DNA of 8,500 nucleotides from Candidatus Micrarchaeota archaeon CG08_land_8_20_14_0_20_59_11 (GTDB taxonomy: Archaea > Micrarchaeota > Micrarchaeia > Norongarragalinales > Norongarragalinaceae): contig PEXZ01000045.1 of NCBI GenBank assembly GCA_002763345.1, positions 1 to 8,500 of the forward strand, read 5' to 3'. This document shows, piece by piece, positions 1-6,700 of this stretch (positions are counted from its first letter, which is position 1; the number at the start of each line of letters is the position of its first letter). The notes beneath the pieces were generated by a model, which saw only the letters and a program-made list of their open reading frames with translations, searched no databases and was not told the DNA's origin. Position numbers and translations under genes: made by a program.

Positions 1-3000
1 TAATATGTCGTGACTATGGGATAGACGAAGAGCGAGCGGTACTTCAAGTCAGGCAGCACGCGTATCGTGACGTTCCTGTGCTCAGTCGAACCCGTGATTG
101 CTATTTTTATTTTGACGGAGGAATAGGACACGTCGTTGGCGCGCGCCCTGAATTTAGTTGGGCACGTCGCGAGTTCGGAATTGTAGCGCAGGACGTTCTC
201 CCCTTTCGTCACGACCGCGCTGAATCCCGCCCGGCAGCCCGTTCCGTCGGCTTTGCAGGATTCGTAGCATCCCGACGAGCCGTCGTCGTCCAGGACGGTA
301 TACTGGAGCGTCGCTAGTGCGTCGTTGAACAGTTCGGTGGTGACGGCGTCAGCGGGAAATACGGGAGTGACGCGCATCGCCAAATCCGTGCAGTTGTCGC
401 CGAGCGTGAGGCGGTAGCCCTCGGTGTATTCGGGATGGAAGTAAATATTGATGCGTCCGCGGCAATTATCAAGAGAGGGGTCGAAGTACGACGTCATGTT
501 CGTGTCGGCGGGAGTCGGTATCGAACGCACGAACACGTTCTTGGAAAGTTCGGTTGTGTGCGGTCCGGCGGAATCGTATGCCGTGTGGCGCACGCGCAGT
601 TGCGAATAGACGTCCTGTCCGACTGCGACCGCGTAGGCGGTTCCAGAAACCTCGTCGCCCTGCTCCATCGCGCCGACGTCGTAGGAGAATCCTCCCTCTT
701 GGACAATCGGCGGCGGGAGCAGCTGCTCCCCTTCCTTGCGCAGTTCCGCGCTTATCACGCGGAGGTGCGACGGGTTCGTTTCGAGCGCTATTGAATTCTG
801 CCCGCGGCCGCGCTGTGCGCTTATGCGGAAGGCGATTTTAACGAGCCCGTGGTGGCACGTCCCGTCCTGGAGTTGCAGGTCGCTGCAGTCGCCCGTGTAA
901 ACCGCCTCGAAGGGGTTTGCGTCCTGCGGCTGCGTGTTGTTCGGCTGCGACAGCACCGCCTCGACGTCGGCGTAATCGCTGTACGCGCCGTTGTTGTTGT
1001 TTATCTGCATCCACGTCTCGTGCTTCGTCGAGACGCTGCCGACGGCGTAGCCCGACGTGACGTCCGTCCTGCTGGTGGGAGTTTTCGGCTTCGCGAATAT
1101 GACGCCCGTGAACGTGTACGCCCTTCCGGACTGCGAGTACGGCACGTAGTCGCTGCAGCGCGTCATCGCGCTCAAATCAAGGGTGAACGAGTTCGAGTTT
1201 ATGGTTACCTTGGAGGTGTCCGGCGTGTTGCAGACGAGCGGGCCCCCGCTTCCGCCATGCGCCATTCTATACCCTTGTATCGGCACGCTGACGTTGGTGA
1301 CGAACAGGTAGAGCGGGTCCGCGTTGAAGGTGAGATTCATCGCCGAGGCGGCGTCCGTGTACAGCTCGACCTTGTAGGCAATCTCAAGCTGCGCATAGCC
1401 CTCGTCGCCGGGCTCCATGTTGAGCATGCTGGTTGCGTTGAACCCGTAGTCGGGCCCGCACTTGCCGTCCTGGCAGAAGCGCAGGGAAAGGCAGATGCCG
1501 TTCTGGCACGTGGTTGATTCCGTGAGCACGTCGTAGTTGCGCTCGAAAACCTTCGCCGTGAAGCCCGACGGAAGCGGCGTCGAGGGAGCAACCCCGAGCA
1601 CGTCGTCGAAGGGATTGCGCAGGTAGCTGTCGAGGCGCGTCACGTACGAGCGGTCGTTAATCCGCAGTTGCGCCTTGCGCGTGACGGGGTCTACGGGCGC
1701 GTCGCTGTCTATCGTGACGTTGAACTTCATCAGCTGCGAGCGGTCGCCGTAGTACTGCGCGTCAATCCAGTTGCACTTCCTCGACGGCGAGCAGGAGCCG
1801 TTCTGCGGCTGCGCGCTGAACGAGGTGGAGGAATACGCGAATCCTGCCGGCGGCATGATGGACGTCACTGCCGCGACGCGGCTGCTTGCGGTGTCGTTGC
1901 CGATTCTTTCGAAAACGCCGCTCATGTTCGCGTTCCTCGTCGCGAAGTAATACTGCGAATAGTATGTGTGCCCGAGCATCGCGGACGAGATTTTCTGCCC
2001 GTTGGTGGCGGCGTACAAGCCGTCGAACCCGAGAATCGAGTCGTTGAGCGCGTCCGACAGTATGAGCGACACCTCAACGAACCGATACTCGTTGGTAATC
2101 GGCGTGAGTTCGGTGCTGCGCGGCTCGTATCCAGTTGCGCTCGCGTTGAGCGTTATGGGACGCCTCGCCTTGACCGCGAGCGTGCAGTTCCCGTTCGGCG
2201 CGCTTGCGCACGACGAAAGGAGCGTGCCGTTGTAGTCGGCGGTGAAGGACGCGCCAATGCTCTGGTTCGTAATCATGTCGCGGGCGGCTGCGACGAGAGT
2301 TGCGTTGTTCAGCGCGAGGACGACGTCCATGCTCTGGTTGGCGGAATCGTCCAGCGACTTGTAGGCGGTGCCTACGCGGTTGCCCTTGGAAACGTTCACG
2401 AGCACGGGCTTGCTGCGAGGCACGACGAACGTCGCGCTTCCGTTGGAGTTGGTGCTCACGGTTTCGCTGATGGGCCACGGCGTCGTGCCCGACGGGTTCG
2501 GGAAGTAGCCGAATACGATGGTGGCGGCGCCTGCAACTGACTTGTCGTCCTCCTCGTCGGTTACGTGCACGGACAGCGACGCGGCTGTTTCAGCGGTAAT
2601 CGGAATCATGTAGATGTTCTGCGCCGCGGGCGGGTTGAACAAGTCCGAATAGGAAACGAAGTAGCCCGTCTTCGTCGCGCTGGCGTAGTAAATGGTGGTG
2701 GCGTCGCCAGCCAGAACCGCGGAATAGAAGCCGTCGGCATCGGTGGTGCCAACGAGCAGCGGCGTCGAACTGTTCACGAGGTACACCTTTATCGCCGCAG
2801 CCGCAACCGGTTTCCCGCTTTCCACTACGCTGATGCGGACTGTGGCGGTGTCGCTGATGTTGTCCTGCGTTATCTTCGTCATGGAAACGAGCGCGTTGTT
2901 CATTCCGGGGCGTATCGTAATCGGTTTCGAGGAGCCGTCGTACGGCAGGTAGCCGTTTGCTTCGGCTTTCACGACGACGGACGTGTCCACTTCGAGATGC

Positions 3001-3704
3001 TCGAACGTGACGCTTCCCACGCCAACTGCGCGCTCCTCGGCGATGAGCGTCGACGCGCGCGCGTTATAAACGCGAACAGTGGCGTTGCCCACAACCGCGT
3101 TGTCGGCAGTGCCGCGCAGCACGACAATCAATCGTCCCTCGAGCGATTCCGCCTCGGGATTCTGCTTCGGGTCGGTCCAGTCCCCCTCTTCCGCTTCAGG
3201 CGCGGGTTCGGGAGTCGGCTCGATCACTTCCGCGCTCTCCAAGTCGATGCGCACGGAATCGCGCGCGTTCGTGTCCACGCTTTTCTCGGCTGCCTCGAAC
3301 CCCTCCTTGGAAACCTTCACCGTGAGCACGCCGCCGGCGCCGATGTTTTCGAAGTACGCATTGCCTTCGACGGTGGAATTCGTGGCGATTATCTCGCCTT
3401 TCTCGTTCAGTATCATTACCGTCGCTCCGTTGAGCGCCTCGCCTCCGCCGTAAACGCTTACGCGAAACGTCCTCTGGCCGGGACCGAGCCCCCCCGTCGT
3501 GACGAAAGCGACGAAACCGACTGCTCCGATAAGAAGGACGAAAATCAGCGCGTACGCGGGCAGGGAAGGAATCCCCCTGCTCTCGATGGGCTCGATGAGC
3601 GTCTTATAGACGGGGACGTTCTTCGACTGCAGGAAATCGAGGAAATCGTACCACTTGTCCTCTATGCCTTTATAAAAACCGCTGAGTGTTTCACCCAAGC
3701 CCAT
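1..3704 (-). CDS. Gene A: giant membrane-anchored surface protein with carboxypeptidase-regulatory-like repeats (C-terminus outside window)
   Basis: An uninterrupted minus-strand frame starts at ATG 3704-3702 and gives 1234 codons before the window edge. Cysteine codons checked along its length stay in frame. It begins MGLGETLSGFYKG. Residues 1-47 are charged and aromatic, residues 48-69 form one hydrophobic segment, and everything after should be extracellular by the positive-inside rule. Residues 78-545 hold about five beta-sandwich repeats of the carboxypeptidase-regulatory-like/PEGA type, with an acidic proline linker at 160-186. A module at 555-700 (GFDGLYAATNG) and another at 1075-1234 recur in gene B; 720-1070 has no counterpart there. 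About 24 N-glycosylation sequons are seen. An in-frame TAG at 3710-3708 limits the start to GTG 3707, ATG 3704 or later. The final partial codon is TA-, so it could be a stop, but the similarity to B continues across this point, so the protein probably goes on. Function is unknown; a structural or adhesive envelope role is inferred. Confidence 0.9.
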   Translation of the reverse strand, partial: MGLGETLSGFYKGIEDKWYDFLDFLQSKNVPVYKTLIEPIESRGIPSLPAYALIFVLLIGAVGFVAFVTTGGLGPGQRTFRVSVYGGGEALNGATVMILNEKGEIIATNSTVEGNAYFENIGAGGVLTVKVSKEGFEAAEKSVDTNARDSVRIDLESAEVIEPTPEPAPEAEEGDWTDPKQNPEAESLEGRLIVVLRGTADNAVVGNATVRVYNARASTLIAEERAVGVGSVTFEHLEVDTSVVVKAEANGYLPYDGSSKPITIRPGMNNALVSMTKITQDNISDTATVRISVVESGKPVAAAAIKVYLVNSSTPLLVGTTDADGFYSAVLAGDATTIYYASATKTGYFVSYSDLFNPPAAQNIYMIPITAETAASLSVHVTDEEDDKSVAGAATIVFGYFPNPSGTTPWPISETVSTNSNGSATFVVPRSKPVLVNVSKGNRVGTAYKSLDDSANQSMDVVLALNNATLVAAARDMITNQSIGASFTADYNGTLLSSCASAPNGNCTLAVKARRPITLNASATGYEPRSTELTPITNEYRFVEVSLILSDALNDSILGFDGLYAATNGQKISSAMLGHTYYSQYYFATRNANMSGVFERIGNDTASSRVAAVTSIMPPAGFAYSSTSFSAQPQNGSCSPSRKCNWIDAQYYGDRSQLMKFNVTIDSDAPVDPVTRKAQLRINDRSYVTRLDSYLRNPFDDVLGVAPSTPLPSGFTAKVFERNYDVLTESTTCQNGICLSLRFCQDGKCGPDYGFNATSMLNMEPGDEGYAQLEIAYKVELYTDAASAMNLTFNADPLYLFVTNVSVPIQGYRMAHGGSGGPLVCNTPDTSKVTINSNSFTLDLSAMTRCSDYVPYSQSGRAYTFTGVIFAKPKTPTSRTDVTSGYAVGSVSTKHETWMQINNNNGAYSDYADVEAVLSQPNNTQPQDANPFEAVYTGDCSDLQLQDGTCHHGLVKIAFRISAQRGRGQNSIALETNPSHLRVISAELRKEGEQLLPPPIVQEGGFSYDVGAMEQGDEVSGTAYAVAVGQDVYSQLRVRHTAYDSAGPHTTELSKNVFVRSIPTPADTNMTSYFDPSLDNCRGRINIYFHPEYTEGYRLTLGDNCTDLAMRVTPVFPADAVTTELFNDALATLQYTVLDDDGSSGCYESCKADGTGCRAGFSAVVTKGENVLRYNSELATCPTKFRARANDVSYSSVKIKIAITGSTEHRNVTIRVLPDLKYRSLFVYPIVTTY
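3..482 (-). other. Shared cysteine/'FVxP' module in gene A (cut by the window edge)
   Basis: Residues 1075-1234 include NCRGRINIYFHPEY, VTPVFPADAV, GCYESC, a spaced ATC (C1181) and RSLFVYPIVTTY at the edge. Gene B residues 722-860 show the matching order: ADSILPGDAL, ENC (C778), PSC (C799), TMVFSS and ESVFVEPFSV. Because B continues for hundreds of residues after this point, A probably continues too. Confidence 0.55.
495..1547 (-). other. Gene A-specific central region of about 350 residues
   Basis: Residues 720-1070 separate the two modules that A shares with B; in B only about 60 residues lie between them. The region is beta-rich and carries cysteines in close pairs (C733/C738, C744/C749, C940/C950). 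It includes CQNGICLSLRFCQDGKC, a compact four-cysteine segment. A Gly-rich turn (AHGGSGGPLVC) and several sequons are also present. It may be one or two further extracellular domains gained by A or lost by B. I do not recognise them. Confidence 0.5.
1605..2042 (-). other. Shared 'FDGL' module in gene A
   Basis: Residues 555-700 start SILGFDGLYAATNGQ and run through a cysteine pair (C638, C644) to FNVTIDSDAPVDP and then a beta-rich RKAQLRINDRSYVTR. Gene B has the same order at 524-660: FLRFDGLFEANGS, then C604, then FTIKAGKNG and EEELRLYYRAYSV. This looks like an extracellular beta-domain specific to the family. I know no named domain for it. The alignment is by eye and weak in the middle. Confidence 0.55.
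2070..3473 (-). other. Tandem carboxypeptidase-regulatory-like/PEGA repeats in gene A
   Basis: Residues 78-545 break into about five units of 75-95 residues: about 78-158, 188-275, 285-370, 376-463 and 464-545. Each has the pattern 'strand, xxGATV-type strand, turn with N/D-G, xVxVxAxGY, strand'. Signature positions include VSKEGFEAA, KAEANGYLPYDG, SATKTGYFVSY and NASATGYEPRS. This matches the small beta-sandwich folds grouped as carboxypeptidase regulatory-like or PEGA domains, which usually act as spacers or binding modules on cell-surface proteins. Unit boundaries are estimates. The repeats differ strongly in DNA sequence, so they are old duplications. Confidence 0.7.
3498..3563 (-). other. 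Transmembrane anchor of gene A
   Basis: Residues 48-69 are a continuous hydrophobic stretch including YALIFVLLIGAVGFVAFV, with no charged residue inside it. Lys and Arg residues lie before it (K12, K17, K28, K34, R43), and the next basic residue after it is R78. This predicts the N-terminus inside and the long C-terminal part outside. About 47 residues precede the segment, far longer than a normal signal-peptide n-region, so an uncleaved signal anchor is more likely than a cleaved signal peptide. Confidence 0.85.
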
Positions 3705-3708
3705 CACC
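3705..3708 (-). promoter_or_regulatory. GGTG next to the gene A start codon (possible Shine-Dalgarno)
   Basis: The minus strand reads TAGGTGATGGGCTTG here. GGTG matches the core of the archaeal anti-Shine-Dalgarno (16S end AUCACCUCC) but touches the ATG, too close for a normal ribosome site. It would be well spaced (6 bases) for TTG at codon 3 (3698-3696). The alternatives are leaderless translation from ATG 3704 or use of GTG 3707. ATG is preferred because of the nearby TATA box and the codon itself. Confidence 0.4.
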
Positions 3709-3729
3709 TATTTTCTATCGTGTTTTTTC

Positions 3730-3737
3730 TTTAAATA
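3730..3737 (-). promoter_or_regulatory. Probable archaeal TATA box for gene A
   Basis: TATTTAAA on the minus strand abuts gene B's TGA stop and is centred about 30 bases before gene A's ATG. Archaeal TATA boxes usually lie about 25-27 bases before the transcription start, which would put that start within a few bases of the ATG. No clear purine-rich BRE precedes it, since that sequence is the end of gene B. The short A/T-rich gap stands out from the G/C-rich genes on either side. Confidence 0.55.
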
Positions 3738-6700
3738 TCAGCGCATTATCGCGTTGTCGCCCGCCGCCTGCGGCTCCTCGCACTCGTCGGGATAAACCGC
3801 CGCGTCCTCGTAGCCCTTCGGCGGGATTTCGAAGACTCCGGGTTCCCCGCTTCCGCCGCCAGCAACCGGGCTTTGGGGCGCGTCGAGCCATCCGAAGAAG
3901 CCCGACTGCGCCGCGCTCGCTCCCGCGTACTTCGACATGTAATCGTAAAGGTAGTCCGCGCCGACCGCGGTCGCAGGCAGGGACTGCGTCATCGCCCTCA
4001 CCGCGGCATAAACCTCGCCGGTGTTCTCCGACTTGATTTCGCACGGGCCGAGGAGCACGTCGGTTACTTCGAATCCCGTGTTCGCCAGGTTTTTGACGTT
4101 GCCCACGAACTTCCTCACGTCCTCGTATGCGGTGACCTCGTTTATGAACTTGAACGTGTCCGTGACAGGTCCCAGCGAGTTCACGAGGTTGTTCCAACTG
4201 TCGCTTATGAACGGGATTCGGGGAAGGAAACCGATGGCGAAGCCGATATATGGATTCGTGAAAATCTTGCTGATGCCCGCGGAGATGGGGCCGAGCGTGT
4301 TCTTGTTTGCGGTGTTAAGCAAATCGTAGTACCCGTACGCCTCGGTTATGAAATTCTTGCCGTAAACCTTTTCGATTTCCTGCAGCGCGCATCCGCCGAT
4401 TCTTCCCTCCAGGTTGCCTGCTGCAGATGCGGCGGCGTTAGCGTCGGAACCGAGCGACGCGGGCACCATCGGAACGCAGTTGTTCTCCAACCCGGTTCGC
4501 GTCACGTAATGCAGCTGGTTGTCGAACACGGTTGCTTCGACGTAGGCGGGCTTTTCCTGGCAGCGAATCTTGCAGCCGACGTCGTACGCATAGCAGGAAT
4601 ACCACGCGCTTCTCGGCAGCAGGCTGCCAGGGTCCTCCCATGCGAATCCCTTGATTTTGTCGCACTCCTGTCCGAGCAGCGCCACCGTCTGGAGCGCTGC
4701 TTCGAAGGCACCCATCGCGGATGCGCACACCGCCGTCGCGGGCGTGCAGGCGGCTTCGCACGTCGCGGTTCTAGTGCAGCCCCATGCCGGCGGCATCCCG
4801 CAATACGCGGTGCATTCCTCGTGGTATCCCGCGACGCACGTCCACACCGCATCCACCGCAACCCCTGCCGGAACCGCCATCGCCAGGTAGCACGTCCAGA
4901 TTTCCATTCCGGAAGCGAGGCACGCCTTGAACGCGCCGAACGAGCCGGAAAGCCCGTCGGCGGCACTGGGAACCTTTCCGCACGCGACTGGCGCGCCAAC
5001 TTCAGGTAAAGCGCACTTAGTCATTCCCTCTATGCTGAATCCTCCGGTGAACGGAATCGCTCCCGAGCCGCACCTGTTGTTCATCGCTTCAGCAGCCAGT
5101 TGCACCGCGTACTGGGCGTTCCTGTAGGCCAGGTCGGCGTTCCTGCATTTCGAAATCATGCCCGTTCCGAAGGAACTGACTGTCTGGACCGGCGTAGCAT
5201 GCTCCTGGCTCGCCTGGGAAATGCTCGCGAGAGTTGCGTGGTCGGTTGCGCGTACCGTTGTTCCGTCCGCCTGCAGGAATCCGCAGAGTTTTTCGCCAGA
5301 AGCGCCGAAGGACTCGTCAACGTCCAGGACGCGCGCGGCGTAATCGAATTTCCCGCCGTCTTCCGATGTCGCCGCCACCTCCACCACCGCGGGCAACTCG
5401 AGGCTGCAATTGTCGTTTTCGAAGGCTATTTCATTCGTCTCAATGGCGCCGAGCGCGCCCTCGCGCAGCTGCGCAACCATGACGTACCTGAACTGCCTGT
5501 TCGTCAGCGCGCGCAGGGGCTCCCCGTCGGCGCGCCTGAACGCGCTGCGGCGGGCTGCGTCCTTCGCGCGCGCCTTGAAATCCTCGAACGCCTTTCCGAA
5601 CTGCTGCCCATCGCACCATCCGCGGCTGCAGCAAAGAAACCCGTCGCAATCCTCGACTGAAGAGCCGCCGACTGTTCCGATGCTCTGGAAATACGACGCG
5701 AGCTTTTCATAGTTGTATTCGCGCACCGTCGCGTTGCCCTCCGTTATCGTGAGTTTGTCCGGCCCCGGCCACGCAGCAGCCCTCGCCTCCGCGCCGTCGA
5801 AAAGGACGTTGCCCGTGATTGTTTTCGTAATGTTCGCAGTTGCGTTTTCCGTGGCGTTCGCTACTGCCGCCCGCTCCGAATAGTCCGCCTTCATTTTCCT
5901 TTCCGCCTGCATCTCGCTTATGACGTAGAACAGTTTCGCGGTCGAGTCGCCGGGCGTGACGGAAAACGGCTCCACGAAAACGGATTCCGCTTCGGCGAAA
6001 TCAACCACAATCGGCACGCTTGTCGTGCCTGAAACGCACGCGCTAGAGAAAACCATCGTCGCGTCCGGCGCGCTCGCGTTTCCCGCCGCGCTTATGCCGC
6101 ACGAGGGATTCATCTCGTTTGCCTTGAATATCAGCAGCGCATTCGCGTCGTCGTAGTCGAAGCAGTTCTCGTCGGCTCCGCGAATCGCGTATTGTATCTC
6201 GCAGTCCTCGCTTCCGCCCAGGTTCAGCGGCAGCGCGTCCCCGGGAAGAATCGAATCCGCCTGCATGTGGATTTCCTCGAAGTCCATCCGGACGCGCCCG
6301 CCTTCCAGCCAGACGGTGCCGTTCTTCGTGAACTGCGCAACTGGCGACGGGCTCGGGGAAGGCGAAGGAGTGGGCGTTGGCGACGGTTTCGCTGCTTTCC
6401 CGCGCTCTATCGGATAAATCGCGCTTTCCGAATAGGCGTAGCAGCCCGCCTTGGTTTCCACGTTCTCGTTTTCCTCCAGTTCGCCGTCCTCGGGAACGCG
6501 CAGCACCTTGCCGTTCTTAACGGAATAGGCGCGGTAGTAAAGCCGAAGTTCCTCCTCAGCAGTCCCATTTTTTCCAGCCTTTATAGTGAACGTTATTGTC
6601 CGCGAGCCGCTTCCAGCGAAGCGCAGCTCCGCCCATTTAAACAAGCCGGCTTGCGGTTTCGCGCGTTCGGGCGACAGGTCCGTGCATACCCCCGCGCTTG

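Noticed and set aside
2565..3734. A 389-codon open frame on the plus strand, and other long plus-strand frames such as 849-1517, 1668-2540 and 3873-5009
   Set aside because: They lie antisense to well-supported minus-strand genes. Their translations are Arg/His/Val-rich with no recognisable domain, as expected from the opposite strand of G/C-rich codons.
3723..3737. T-run on the plus strand in the intergenic gap, resembling a terminator
   Set aside because: No gene on the plus strand ends here. On the minus strand the same bases are an A-rich tract, which is not a terminator for gene B.
4848..4890. Possible transmembrane helix in gene B (residues about 1202-1219)
   Set aside because: It is hydrophobic but contains Pro and Asp and is bounded by cysteines in a disulfide-rich stretch. 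A buried helix is as likely, so it is not listed as a membrane segment.
4438..4999. Overlapping minus-strand frames inside gene B (4438-4761, 4502-4999)
   Set aside because: Arg- and Ala-rich out-of-frame shadows of gene B, with no start signal or motif.
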